Shown piece after piece: positions 28,714 through 37,930 of a stretch of DNA of 64,000 nucleotides; position 1 is the first letter of the stretch; every line of letters begins with the position of its first letter. The stretch comes from Mycolicibacillus trivialis (GTDB lineage Bacteria > Actinomycetota > Actinomycetes > Mycobacteriales > Mycobacteriaceae). The translations under genes were made by a program, and so were the position numbers. The notes beneath the pieces were generated by a model. It had not been told where the DNA came from. It worked only from the letters and a program-made list of their open reading frames with translations, and did not search any database. The DNA lies in the NCBI RefSeq assembly GCF_002102395.1, contig NZ_LQPZ01000016.1, positions 124,001 to 188,000 on the forward strand, in the 5' to 3' direction.

Positions 28714-28928
28714 TACGGGACGATGCCGCGCCGGTGTGGGTGGCCGCGGCGCTCCCGGGCGGTGGCGAGCACCAGCAGGGCGGTGATCGCCAGGCCCGCG
28801 ACCACGGTCGCGGCCAAAGCCAGCGCGATCGCGCCCAGCATCGTCGCGGCGTAGGCGATGATCGCGGAGACCGCGAACGTGGTCAGGGCCGGGACCAAAT
28901 GTGGTGGTTGAGATCGGTGAGCCGTCAT
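28710..28928 (-). CDS. Small two-helix membrane protein
   Basis: 72 residues: two hydrophobic helices (LTTFAVSAIIAYAATMLGAIA and ALALAATVVAGLAITALLVLA) and a basic C-terminus ERRGHPHRRGIVPY. It converges with the cysteine-rich gene (3' ends overlap by 4 bases) and is followed upstream by the helicase gene on the same strand, 60 bases away. Function unknown. Confidence 0.6.
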   Translation of the reverse strand: MTAHRSQPPHLVPALTTFAVSAIIAYAATMLGAIALALAATVVAGLAITALLVLATARERRGHPHRRGIVPY

Positions 28929-28988
28929 GGCCGCGAAGCTACGGCAGGGCTCTGACAGGGCTACGGCGACACGGTTACGCCGACAGGG

Positions 28989-30404
28989 TTACGCCGAACG
29001 GGCACCGGCCGGACGCGCGGCACGGCGCCGCTGCCGAGAAGCCGGAGCGCTGTGCCCGCCTGAGGCGATGCGTGTGGAGGTCGGAGCGGTACGCCCCGCG
29101 GTCGGAGCGGTGCGACCCGCGGCCGGGGCACTGTGGCCGGCGCCGCGTCCGCCGCCCTGCCCACCACCGGAGCGGCGACGCCGCCGCGGCTTGGCCGCAG
29201 CCGGGGCCGGGGCCTGCTTCGGGGCAGGCGGTTGATACGGCGCGACCTCGCCGACCAGCGCGGTGACCGGCGCTGAGTCCGCACCGACCTGCTGGGGGCG
29301 GGCGGTGATGCCGGCCTTGCGCAGCAGCACCGAAGCGTCCTTGCGCTGCTCGGGCAAGACGATGGTCACCACATCCCCGGCGCTGCCGGCGCGCGCGGTG
29401 CGCCCGGAGCGGTGCAGGTAGGACTTGTGCTCCACCGGCGGGTCCACGTGCACCACCAGGTTCACGTCGTCGACGTGGACACCGCGGGCGGCGATGTCGG
29501 TGGCGACCAGCACCCGGGCATCGCCGTTGGAGAACGCCGCCAGGTTGCGGTCGCGGGCGTTCTGGGAGAGGTTGCCGTGCAGGTCGACCGACGGGATGCC
29601 GGACTCGGTGAGCTGGCGGGCGAGCTTGCGGGCCTGGTGCTTGGTGCGCATGAACAGGATTCGCCGGTCGGTGCCCGACGCCAGGGTGTGCACCAGCTGT
29701 TTTTTGGCGCTCGCGTCGGCGACGTGGAACACGTGGTGGGTCATCGCCGCCACCGGTGAGGTGACGTCGTCGACGGCGTGGGAGACCGGGTTGCGCAGGA
29801 ATCGGTTGACCAGCTTGTCCACGCCGTTGTCCAGCGTGGCCGAGAACAGCAGTCGCTGGCCGTCTTTCGGTGTGGCGGACAGGATGCGGGTGACTCCGGG
29901 CAGGAAGCCCAGGTCGGCCATGTGGTCGGCTTCGTCGAGCACGGTGATGCGCACCGCGTCCAGGCTGATCAGCTTCTGGCGCATGAGGTCTTCGAGCCGG
30001 CCGGGGCAGGCCACCACGACGTCGACACCGCGGTTGAGGGCATCGACCTGCCGGTTCTGCGACACGCCACCGAAGATCGTGGTGACGGTCAGATCGTTGG
30101 CGGCGGCCAGCGGCTTCAGGGTGGCGGTGATCTGGGTGGCCAGCTCGCGGGTGGGGGCGAGCACCAGCCCGGTCGGGCGGGCCGGGCGGCGACTGGAGCG
30201 AGTCAGTCGGGCCGCCAACGGAATCGAGAACGCCAGCGTCTTGCCGCTGCCGGTTTTACCGCGGCCCAACACGTCTCGGCCGGCGAGAGTGTCGGGCAGG
30301 GTGTCGACTTGGATCGGGAACGGGGCGTCGATGCCCGCGGTGGTCAAAGCGGTGACGATCGGAGCGGGCACGCCCAGATCGGTGAACGAAGGTGCAGAAG
30401 TCAT
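28989..30404 (-). CDS. DEAD-box ATP-dependent RNA helicase (RhlE-like)
   Basis: 471 residues. All core motifs are seen: Q motif (FTDLGVPAPIVTALTTAGIDAPFPIQ), motif I GRGKTGSGKT near residue 47, PTRELATQI, motif II VLDEADHM near 156, motif III SAT, and in the second RecA lobe VATDIAARGVHVDDVNLVVHVDPP and HRSGRTARAG. The C-terminal ~90 residues are basic and Gly/Ala/Arg-rich, typical of RNA-binding tails. It should remodel RNA, such as ribosomal or mRNA structures, in the cytoplasm. The 244-base gap upstream is a possible long 5' leader. Confidence 0.93.
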   Translation of the reverse strand: MTSAPSFTDLGVPAPIVTALTTAGIDAPFPIQVDTLPDTLAGRDVLGRGKTGSGKTLAFSIPLAARLTRSSRRPARPTGLVLAPTRELATQITATLKPLAAANDLTVTTIFGGVSQNRQVDALNRGVDVVVACPGRLEDLMRQKLISLDAVRITVLDEADHMADLGFLPGVTRILSATPKDGQRLLFSATLDNGVDKLVNRFLRNPVSHAVDDVTSPVAAMTHHVFHVADASAKKQLVHTLASGTDRRILFMRTKHQARKLARQLTESGIPSVDLHGNLSQNARDRNLAAFSNGDARVLVATDIAARGVHVDDVNLVVHVDPPVEHKSYLHRSGRTARAGSAGDVVTIVLPEQRKDASVLLRKAGITARPQQVGADSAPVTALVGEVAPYQPPAPKQAPAPAAAKPRRRRRSGGGQGGGRGAGHSAPAAGRTAPTAGRTAPTSTRIASGGHSAPASRQRRRAARPAGARSA

Positions 30405-30648
30405 GGTGATACGAGGTGCCTTTCAGGCATCGGGTGTGCGCAGCGGTGACGCTGTCGGCACAGAATGGCGAGATTGCCGGTGGGCAAAATCGATCGCCGC
30501 GAGAAGAGCTTGTGCGGGGGCACGGATCACCGGAGTGATGCAACGTTCCGCGACGTCGCCGGCTCGAGGCCGACACTGTGGGGAAGTCTATCCGGTGTAC
30601 GGCGGGTTGCGTCGACCCGGCCGGTCAGATGTGACCGAACACACGATC
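30405..30648 (-). promoter_or_regulatory. Possible long 5' leader of the DEAD-box helicase gene
   Basis: No coding signal is seen between the tesB stop (30649) and the helicase ATG (30404), both on the minus strand. Long structured leaders are common for RNA-helicase genes that autoregulate or respond to cold. No specific riboswitch is recognised. Confidence 0.25.
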
Positions 30649-31500
30649 TCAGCCGCGGCCGAAGTACAGCTCCTGGGTCGCGGTGCAGACCAGCGCACCG
30701 GAGCGGTTGTACATGGTCGCGCTGGCCAGGCCACGGCCGCCGACCCCGCTGGGGGAGACCTGGTCGGAGAGCACCCAGTCGGACAGGTCCACCGGCCGCT
30801 GGAACCACAGCGCGTGGTCGATGAGCGCGTTGAAGACGCTGACCTGGGTGGCGCGGCGCTGGGTCAGAGCCGCCTCGACCATCGTGGTGCCGGTCAGATA
30901 GGTCAACAGACAACTGTGCAGCACCGGGTCGTCGGGCACCGGGCCGGCCGGCTTCCACCACAGCCGGGTGCGCGCCGGCGCGTCGGTCAGATCCTGGGCC
31001 AGCCGCGGCGGGGCGTCGATGTAGCGCAGCTCGAACGGACGCTCGCGCACCCACAGCCCGTCGAGCTCCCCGGCATAACCGGAAAGCTGGTCCTGCATCG
31101 GTGGGAGGGCGTCCGGGTCGGGCACCTCGGGCAGCGGCTGGTGGTAGTCGGGAGCCTCGACCGCGGCGGTGAACGAGGCGAGGGTCTCCAGCAGGATCTG
31201 GTCGTCCTGATGCGCGGTGACCTGACGGGTGGCCAGGGTTCCGCCGTCGCGGATGACCGCCACGTGCAGATCGACCGGCCGCCGGGCGTCGCCGGCGCGC
31301 ACGTAGTAGGTGTGCGCGCTGTGCGGGGTGCGGCCCGGGGCGGTGAGCGCCGCGGCCATCAGCGCCTGCCCGGCGATGTGCCCGCCGACGATGTGGTGGG
31401 CCGGGTTGTCCAGCTGGACGGCGCGGAAGTGGTGTTCGGTGCGCCGCTCGACGTGCAAGGTGGCGATGATGTCGGTCAGCTCGGGGTAGCGGTAGGACAT
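30649..31500 (-). CDS. tesB: Acyl-CoA thioesterase II (TesB-type)
   Basis: A 283-residue double-hotdog thioesterase. The N-terminal hotdog has VGGHIAGQALMAAALTAP near residue 38 and AHTYYVRAGDARRPVDLHV near 62. The C-terminal hotdog ends with DHALWFQRPVDLSDWVLSDQVSPSGVGGRGLASATMYNRSGALVCTATQE, with the catalytic Asp/Thr-Gln region. It hydrolyses medium/long acyl-CoAs to free acid and CoA. Length is normal for the family. Confidence 0.93.
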   Translation of the reverse strand: MSYRYPELTDIIATLHVERRTEHHFRAVQLDNPAHHIVGGHIAGQALMAAALTAPGRTPHSAHTYYVRAGDARRPVDLHVAVIRDGGTLATRQVTAHQDDQILLETLASFTAAVEAPDYHQPLPEVPDPDALPPMQDQLSGYAGELDGLWVRERPFELRYIDAPPRLAQDLTDAPARTRLWWKPAGPVPDDPVLHSCLLTYLTGTTMVEAALTQRRATQVSVFNALIDHALWFQRPVDLSDWVLSDQVSPSGVGGRGLASATMYNRSGALVCTATQELYFGRG

Positions 31501-31619
31501 TCGGTCATCTTGCCGGGTGCTGTTTCGCGGCGCGGGATCAGCCGCATGGCGCCGGCCAGAACGGCGAGCGCGAGGGGCAGATCCAGCCGGTGTAGTTCGG
31601 TGCCCAACAGTCGAGACGT

Positions 31620-31647
31620 AACCGAAACGCGAGAAGCCGTTTCGGTT
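31620..31647. promoter_or_regulatory. Perfect 9-bp inverted repeat upstream of the single-domain universal stress protein
   Basis: AACCGAAAC (31620-31628) and GTTTCGGTT (31639-31647) are perfect reverse complements separated by 10 bases, 27 bases before ATG 31674. No T-run follows. It may be an operator or a hairpin in the 5' leader. Confidence 0.45.
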
Positions 31648-31673
31648 CAGGGCGGAATGGCTACCACTGTGCC

Positions 31674-32174
31674 ATGAGCGCAGGAGCCGGGATCGTGGTC
31701 GGCATCAACGGATCGGCAGCGTCACGCGTGGCGGTCCGCTGGGCCAGCCGCGAAGCCGAACGGCGCGATCTGCCGCTGACGTTGGTGCACGCGGCATCGA
31801 CCCGACTGACACGGCTCGCCGAGCGCAAACTGGTTCTCGGAAATCACGAACTGCCGCACCGGCGCGTGCAACACATCATCGATGATGCCGTGGACGTCGC
31901 CGGTGACAGCGCCCGGCGCGACGGGCCACCGGAGGTCACCGTCAAGCTCGTCTTCACCGAACCGGTCGACGCTTTGACCGAGTCGTCCCGTGACGCTGAA
32001 CTGGTCGTCGTCGGCTCGCGGCACCGGTCGAGCTTGCGGCGTGCGTTGTTCCCCACCGTCGGATCCGCGCTGACGGTGCGGTCGCGCTGTCCGCTAGCCG
32101 TGATCAGCGAGCGGAATCGCCGCATGCCGCACCCGGGTCACTCGCCGGTAGATGTCGGCGTGACCGGGTGGTGA
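31674..32174 (+). CDS. Single-domain universal stress protein
   Basis: 166 residues. It begins with IVVGINGSAASRVAVRWASREA, the usual Usp start, and ends the fold with ELVVVGSRHRSSLRRALFPTVGSALTVRSRCPLAVI. The classical G-2x-G-9x-G pattern is altered (GSRHRSSLRRALFPTVGSALT), so ATP binding is uncertain. A ~20-residue tail follows. It converges with ctpI. Confidence 0.85.
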   Translation: MSAGAGIVVGINGSAASRVAVRWASREAERRDLPLTLVHAASTRLTRLAERKLVLGNHELPHRRVQHIIDDAVDVAGDSARRDGPPEVTVKLVFTEPVDALTESSRDAELVVVGSRHRSSLRRALFPTVGSALTVRSRCPLAVISERNRRMPHPGHSPVDVGVTGW

Positions 32175-32183
32175 GATAGCCGA

Positions 32184-32204
32184 GCCCGGGCGTGGGGGCC
32201 GGGC
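32184..32204. terminator. Possible bidirectional hairpin between the stress protein gene and ctpI
   Basis: GCCCGG (32184-32189) pairs with CCGGGC (32199-32204) around a short loop in the 35-base gap between the two convergent stops. There is no U-tract on either side, as is usual for proposed mycobacterial terminators, so the call is weak. Confidence 0.3.
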
Positions 32205-32209
32205 CGCGG

Positions 32210-35200
32210 TCAGTCGGTCCCGGCGTACTCGGCTTCACCGATGTCGGCACCGGCCTGGTCCAGAGAGGTGTCGTCGGTTTCGTCGTCGGACTCGCTCACC
32301 CCGACTGTCCGCGCCACGACCGCGGGTGCCAGCACCGAGAGAGCCGTGGCCGTCCCGGTGGCCGCCGCCACCCCGGTCCAGGCGACCGGGCCCAGTGGCG
32401 TGCAGCCGAAGAACTGGCTGATCCCGGGGGTCTGCACGATGCCGATCAGCACCACCGCGCTGCCCAGCGCGGTGGCCACCACCAGCGGGCTGTGCCGGCG
32501 GGTCAGCAGCGTCTGCACCAGCTGGGTGCCCACCAGTGCGGTCAATCCCATTGTCGCGGTGCGACGCTGGGTGCCCGGTGTCCAGCGTCCGATCGCCCAG
32601 GCGCCGGTGGCGCCGGCGGCGGTGACCGCGCCGCGGATGACGATGTGGCGCATCAGCGAGGTGTCCAGCGTCGGGGGCGGTGCGGACAGGATCGCCCGCT
32701 GGTTCGCCCACTCGGCCGCCTCGTCCTCGGGGTCGACCTCGGCCTGACCGTCGGTGGGCTCATCGGGTTGCGGGTACTGCGGGGTGACCGCGACCGCGAG
32801 CGCGGGGAACATGTCGGTGAGCAGGTTGACCAGCAGCAGTTGGCGGGTGCCGACCGGGGACCGGCCGGAGCCCAGTGCGGTCCCGATGACCGTGAACAAG
32901 ACTTCGCCGACGTTGCCGCCGACCAGGATGGAGACCGCGTCGCGCACACCGGTCCACATGCCGCGGCCCTCCACCAGCGCGTCGAGCAGCACCCCGAGAT
33001 CGTCTTCGGTCAACACGATGTCGGCGGCGCCCCGCGCGGCTGAGGAGCCGCGACCGCTGACCCCGACACCCACGTCGGCCATCCGGATCGCGGCGGCGTC
33101 GTTGGCGCCGTCGCCGACCATCGCGGTCACCTGACCGCTGCGTTGCAACGCGGCGACGATCTGCACCTTCTGCTCGGGGCTGACCCGGGCGAAGACCTGC
33201 GCGCCGGCCGCGAGCTTGGTGAAGCCCTCCTCGTCGAGCACGGCCAGCTCGGCCCCGGTGACCTCCGCGGCGTCGGGTGGGATGCCCAGTTGCCGGGCGA
33301 TGGCGCGGGCGGTGACCGGGTGGTCGCCGGTGATCAGCACGACCTTGTGGTTCGCCTCAACCAGGGCCTCGATGAGTGGGCGCGCCGAGGGCCGCAGGGT
33401 GTCGGCCAGCCCGACGAAACCGATCAGCTCCAGGTCCCGGGCGACCGCGTCGACCGCGTCGGCGTCGGTGTCGGACTCCTCGGTCGGTCCGTCCCAGCCG
33501 TGCCGGGCGACCGCCAGCACCCGCAGGCCCTGCTCGGCCAGGCCGGACACCAGCGTTTCGGCGCGGGCGTAGTCGGCGTCGGGGTCGGCGAACCGGCAGC
33601 GGGGCAGCACGACTTCGGGGGCGCCCTTGACCATCAGCATCGGGGCTTCGGTGCCGGTGCGCCCGATCGTGGCGGCGTAGCCGCGGTTGGATTCGAACGG
33701 CACCTCGGCCAGCACCGTCCAGTCGGCATCGGCGTCGGTGCCGGCGTCGGCCAGGTCGGCCGCGGCGGTGAGGATCGCCTCGTCGGTGGCGTGGGCGTGG
33801 CCCTGGCCGTCGCGCGGCTGGGTGCAGGCGCGCGCCGCGGCCTGCAGTGTGCGGCTGTCCCACTCGTCGGTGTCTTCCGGCGCGGCGGTCGGGGTCACGC
33901 TGCGCACCACCTTCAGCCGGTTCTCGGTCAGCGTGCCGGTCTTGTCGAAACACACCGTCTCGATGCGGCCCAGCGCCTCCACCGCTCGCGGGGTGCGCAC
34001 CAGCACCCCGTGCCGGGAGAGTCGCTGGGCGGCGGCCAGCTGGGCCATGGTCGCGACCAGCGGCAGCCCCTCGGGGACCGCGGCCACCGCGATCGCCACC
34101 CCGTCGGCGACCGCCTGGCGCAGCGGGCCGCGGTGCAGCAGCGCCAGACCGGTCACCGCGGCACCGCCGGCCAGCGTCAGCGGCAGCACCTTGGTGGTCA
34201 GCTCGCGGAGCCGGGCCTGCACCCCGGCGGCGGTGTCCACGTCGGCGATCGCCGAGATCGCCCGGCGCGCAGCGGTGCCCGCGCCGGTGGCCACCACGAT
34301 CGCCCGGGCGTGCCCCGCGACGATGGTGGAGCCCTCGAACAGCATGCTGGCCCGCTCCGGGTCGCCGACCGCGACCGCGTCGACCTGCTTGTCCACCGGC
34401 ACCGACTCGCCGGTCAGCGAGGATTCATCGACCTCGAGGTCCTCGGCGATCAGCAGCCGCGCATCGGCGGGCACCACGTCGGGGGCGGCCAGGTCGATGA
34501 CGTCGCCGACCCGCAGGGCCTTCGCCGACACGGTGACCGTGCGCCGCCCGGTGCGGGCCGCGTCCAGCCGACGCTTCGTGGTGGCGACCGGCGGCAGCAC
34601 CACCCGGCGTGCCGGGGTGTCCTGCTCGGCGAAGAGGTCGGCGACCGCCGCCTCGGCGCGCAGCCGTTGACCCCCGCCGACCAGCGCGTTGACCGCCATC
34701 ACCCCGGCGACCAGCAGCGCGTCGATGTTGCTGCCGACGATCGCCGAGGCGGCCGCGCCGACGGCCAGGATCGGGGTCAGCGGATCGGCGAGTTCCTCGC
34801 GGGTGGCCGCCAGCAGCCGCCCGGCCCGCCCGGCCGGGCCGCGCAGCGGCGCCAGCGCCGGGTGGTCGACGAAGTCCTCCAGGGCGCGACGCCAGCCCGG
34901 CGCGCCGACCTCGACGTCCAGCGGCCGCGCGGAACCGGTCAACCGGGAGTAGACGATCTCGGGATCCAGGGCGTGCCAGGCGGTCAGCGGCTGCGGGGTG
35001 GGGTCGGGTTGGCGCAGCACCTTGCGCGCCGACAGCGAACCGACCAGCAGGGCGGTCGCGCCGGCGGCGTTGACCGGGTCGAGCCAGCGGCGCACCGCCA
35101 ACGGGCCGGGGGTGCCGCGGGAGTCGCCGGCCATCAGCAGCAGACCCGCCAGCGTGCTGCCGCCCTGAGCGAGCCGGACCGCGGCTTCGCTGGCGTAGCG

Positions 35201-37084
35201 GGCCACCGGCAGCGCCGACAGGATCCGCACCGCGGCCGCCAGATCGGTGCCGGTGATGATGTCCGCGCTCCACGGGGTGGCCGCCTGCGGGTCGTCGAGT
35301 GCCACCCCGACGTCGGCGATGGCCAGCGCGGCCAGGGTGTCGGTGGAGGCGAAATCGCGGTGCAGGGCGGTGATCAGCAGCACCGGCCCGCGGTCGGCAC
35401 GCAACTCGCGCACCAGCTTCAACAGCGGGGTGCCGGGCGGGTGGCTGGCGGCGACGCTGCCGGTCAGATCCTGGGTCCCGGCGACATGGCGCAGCACCAC
35501 CCGCGCCCCGCTGCGGTGCGCGGTCTGCAGCAGCGGCACCGCGAACGGGTCGACCTCCCAGCCGACCTTGACCCGGCCGACGACCTCACCGTCGACGACC
35601 AGGTCGGCGCGTTCCAGCCCCTGCACCGGCGCCGCCGACGGTTCGGCGCGCACCCAGCGCAACCGGGCGCCGGTGGCCGGCAGTTCGTCGGGGTCGGGGT
35701 CGGGGGCCTGCTCACCGTGCAGCAGGGCGTCGGCCACCTCATAGACCCGGTCCTCGTCCCAGCCGGGCAGCTCGCCGCGGGCGTGCAGCACCGCGCGGGC
35801 ATCGCCACGCAGCGCCGCCCCGTCGATCACGATCACCTTCACCCGGTCCATCCGGCGCAGCGCACCGGGGTCGAGAACCATCTGGCCGGTCTCGGCCAGG
35901 CCGCGGCCGAGCACCGCGCCGAACGCCTGCCGGCCCAGATAGGCGCCCTTGGGCACGCCGGCCAGGACCGCGCCGGCCGCCTCGTCGGCGCCGCCGCCGG
36001 CCAGCAACGCACCCGCGGCGGCGACCAGCGAGGCGTTGGCGGCCTGGTCGGCGTAGGACTCCACCGGCCCGGACATCGAACCCTTGGCGGTGTCGATCGC
36101 CGAGTCGATGGCGCCGTCGACCACCACGTGGGAGGCCTCGCCGACGGCGGTGGCCGCCGACTGGTGCCGTGGGGTCTGTGACCCGGCGCCGGCCGAGGAG
36201 ATGATCGGCACCACCGCGGCCTGTGGGCGTCGTGGTGACGCCAGCGCCGGCTCCCGCTGTTGCCAGCGGCGCCGATGCGCGGCCGCCTCGGAGATCTGCA
36301 GGCCGCGCTGGGCCAGGTCGACCAGTGGGGTGCCCACCGCCTGGGTGAGCCCGTGGGCGACGGCGGTGGAGGCGGCCAACGCCAGGTCGGTGCCGACCCG
36401 GCCCAGCCGCGACTCCAGCATCGACACGATCCGCGGCTGATTGCTGGCCACGGCGGCGGCGCCCCGGGCGGCCAGCGGTGCCATCGGCAGCCGGCCGAAC
36501 CAGCCGGTCACCGCCGCACCGATGGCCGCCACGTCCATGGCGGCGGCGGTCAGCGGCACCACCAGCGCCAGCGGGTTGCCCGGGTCGGCGAACGGCACGG
36601 TGCGCGGGGTGGACTGCGCGGTGCGCCGCCCCACCGTCTCGGCCGCCGCGGTGACGGTGTCACGCACCGCAGCCAGCACCCGGTCGACGTCGGCGTCGGG
36701 GGCGATGTCGATCACCAGCCGGCCCAGTCCGCTCTCGACGTGGGCGCTGCTCACCCCGGGGATGGCGCGCACCGGTGTCTCGACGGTGTCGGCGTGCTCG
36801 TGCCAGCGGGAGAACGGCAGCAGCGGTTCCAGATCCAGGTGCACCCGGTGTCCGCTGCGCCAGCGCACCGGCAGCGCCGAGCCGGACCGGGTGTCACCGA
36901 GGAATTGGCCGGCGGTCTGGTTCACCGACTCGATGACCGGGCCGAGGATCGTCTGCACCGTGTCGGTGGCACTGTCACGCAGCCAGGCGGTGCTTTCGGC
37001 GGCGCCGGTGACGCCGGCCCGCAGCAACTGCGCCGCGCCGCCGGTGATCCCGCCGACGAGCGTGGTCACACCCGGGACTGCCAT
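32210..37084 (-). CDS. ctpI: Giant cation-transporting P-type ATPase (CtpI-type)
   Basis: 1624 residues from ATG 37084, with AAGGAGTGAGGCA upstream, close to M. tuberculosis CtpI. The N-terminal ~600 residues hold degenerate HMA-like modules (RAIPGVSSAHVESGLGRLVIDI; no CxxC) and hydrophobic segments. The C-terminal ~1000 residues are a type II-like ATPase core: SLTGESVPV (actuator), AVAAVPEGLPLVATMAQLA (membrane helix 4), CFDKTGTLTENRLKV with the phosphorylated Asp near residue 1047, MVKGAPEVVLPRC (nucleotide domain) and MVGDGANDAAAIRMADVGVGV (hinge). It pumps a cation across the cytoplasmic membrane; which one is unknown. Confidence 0.92.
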   Translation of the reverse strand: MAVPGVTTLVGGITGGAAQLLRAGVTGAAESTAWLRDSATDTVQTILGPVIESVNQTAGQFLGDTRSGSALPVRWRSGHRVHLDLEPLLPFSRWHEHADTVETPVRAIPGVSSAHVESGLGRLVIDIAPDADVDRVLAAVRDTVTAAAETVGRRTAQSTPRTVPFADPGNPLALVVPLTAAAMDVAAIGAAVTGWFGRLPMAPLAARGAAAVASNQPRIVSMLESRLGRVGTDLALAASTAVAHGLTQAVGTPLVDLAQRGLQISEAAAHRRRWQQREPALASPRRPQAAVVPIISSAGAGSQTPRHQSAATAVGEASHVVVDGAIDSAIDTAKGSMSGPVESYADQAANASLVAAAGALLAGGGADEAAGAVLAGVPKGAYLGRQAFGAVLGRGLAETGQMVLDPGALRRMDRVKVIVIDGAALRGDARAVLHARGELPGWDEDRVYEVADALLHGEQAPDPDPDELPATGARLRWVRAEPSAAPVQGLERADLVVDGEVVGRVKVGWEVDPFAVPLLQTAHRSGARVVLRHVAGTQDLTGSVAASHPPGTPLLKLVRELRADRGPVLLITALHRDFASTDTLAALAIADVGVALDDPQAATPWSADIITGTDLAAAVRILSALPVARYASEAAVRLAQGGSTLAGLLLMAGDSRGTPGPLAVRRWLDPVNAAGATALLVGSLSARKVLRQPDPTPQPLTAWHALDPEIVYSRLTGSARPLDVEVGAPGWRRALEDFVDHPALAPLRGPAGRAGRLLAATREELADPLTPILAVGAAASAIVGSNIDALLVAGVMAVNALVGGGQRLRAEAAVADLFAEQDTPARRVVLPPVATTKRRLDAARTGRRTVTVSAKALRVGDVIDLAAPDVVPADARLLIAEDLEVDESSLTGESVPVDKQVDAVAVGDPERASMLFEGSTIVAGHARAIVVATGAGTAARRAISAIADVDTAAGVQARLRELTTKVLPLTLAGGAAVTGLALLHRGPLRQAVADGVAIAVAAVPEGLPLVATMAQLAAAQRLSRHGVLVRTPRAVEALGRIETVCFDKTGTLTENRLKVVRSVTPTAAPEDTDEWDSRTLQAAARACTQPRDGQGHAHATDEAILTAAADLADAGTDADADWTVLAEVPFESNRGYAATIGRTGTEAPMLMVKGAPEVVLPRCRFADPDADYARAETLVSGLAEQGLRVLAVARHGWDGPTEESDTDADAVDAVARDLELIGFVGLADTLRPSARPLIEALVEANHKVVLITGDHPVTARAIARQLGIPPDAAEVTGAELAVLDEEGFTKLAAGAQVFARVSPEQKVQIVAALQRSGQVTAMVGDGANDAAAIRMADVGVGVSGRGSSAARGAADIVLTEDDLGVLLDALVEGRGMWTGVRDAVSILVGGNVGEVLFTVIGTALGSGRSPVGTRQLLLVNLLTDMFPALAVAVTPQYPQPDEPTDGQAEVDPEDEAAEWANQRAILSAPPPTLDTSLMRHIVIRGAVTAAGATGAWAIGRWTPGTQRRTATMGLTALVGTQLVQTLLTRRHSPLVVATALGSAVVLIGIVQTPGISQFFGCTPLGPVAWTGVAAATGTATALSVLAPAVVARTVGVSESDDETDDTSLDQAGADIGEAEYAGTD

Positions 37085-37930
37085 TGCCTCACTCCTTACG
37101 GAAGCCTGCTCAACATGCCGGTCGGCGTGCTTTTCGACGTCGCGGCCGGCCCGGCGCTCCGAGGGCCCCGGCGTTTGCTGCGGCGCGCTCGATGGCGCGC
37201 CGATCGGTTGGGTCGACGACGCGGTTCTGGACGCCTCCCCCCGATCTGTCGAGCATATTCGAGATGCGGCGGTGGGGTGGGTGGTGCAGCATCCGGTCGA
37301 AGGGGTCGCGGTGCGGCCAGGGCAGGGTGCCGGCCATGATGCCGTCGGCTGCGGCGTTACTGCCAAGCCTGCAAAACAGACGCCAACTTCGGCTATCGTC
37401 AAACTGGGCAGACATGACTGCGGAATAAAGAGTGTCTGCCTACACGGTTGGTCGTGTCAGGAAGTTTCAAACAAACGAGGTCGACCAATGGGCTCGGAGC
37501 GGCGGCGTAGAATTCGCTGATGCACCACCGCCTCCTGACTAGCGGCTGGCGTATCAAGCAGGCGGAAATATCTGATGCCAGAACTATCCTGTCGATTTCG
37601 TAAATAGCCCGAACGGAGGTAGTCCCGATGTCCAACACGTTGCGCCACGCGTGGTCCTTCCCCTGCCGCGCCCCTTGATACGCGGACCGCTCGTCGTCTC
37701 CTCGACTTACTTCTTGCAAGCACGACGAGGCGGAGGCCCGCCGGCCGACTAATCGAGGACCTGCTTCAGCCCGCATCGTCTTCGTCGGAAACCACACAGA
37801 GCGCGATGTTGCCGGATGTCTTGCGGTCTCGACAGCGCATATCAAGTTCGGACCTCACTGAACAAGCCCGCGAGGTGGACGGCGGTCGAATAATTGATAG
37901 CCCGGATGTGAAAGGAAGTGAGGCCCACTG
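37085..37930. other. 846-bp left border of the accessory island, no intact gene
   Basis: The stretch between ctpI and the AAA ATPase gene marks a change from high-GC, codon-biased DNA to more AT-rich text. It holds the ctpI control region (about 37085-37130) and a vapC-like remnant (37287-37355). Minus-strand frames between about 37400 and 37850 show no domain or credible codon use. The right end has the ATPase ribosome binding site GGAAGTGAGG (37914-37923). No flanking direct repeat or att site is evident. Confidence 0.5.
37287..37355 (-). pseudogene. VapC-type PIN-domain toxin remnant
   Basis: The minus-strand frame reads AAADGIMAGTLPWPHRDPFDRML. The text LPW.HRDPFDR is a hallmark of the C-terminal part of VapC PIN-domain toxins, where it is normally followed by a conserved IAQA-like segment. 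Here it breaks off into HHPPHRR..., and no start, catalytic acidic residues or antitoxin are seen nearby. It appears to be a short relic of a toxin-antitoxin locus at the island edge. Confidence 0.5.

Noticed and set aside
29425..31677. A 750-residue plus-strand frame antisense to the DEAD-box helicase and tesB
   Set aside because: Both genes on the minus strand have full family motifs; the frame is a GC artefact.
33143..36181. A 1012-residue open frame on the plus strand antisense to ctpI
   Set aside because: It mirrors the codon bias of the high-GC ctpI gene, has no domain, and is full of Arg/Gly/Val/His typical of antisense frames.
37399..37845. A 148-residue minus-strand frame at the left island border
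   Set aside because: No start context, domain or plausible codon pattern; two other overlapping frames look equally good.
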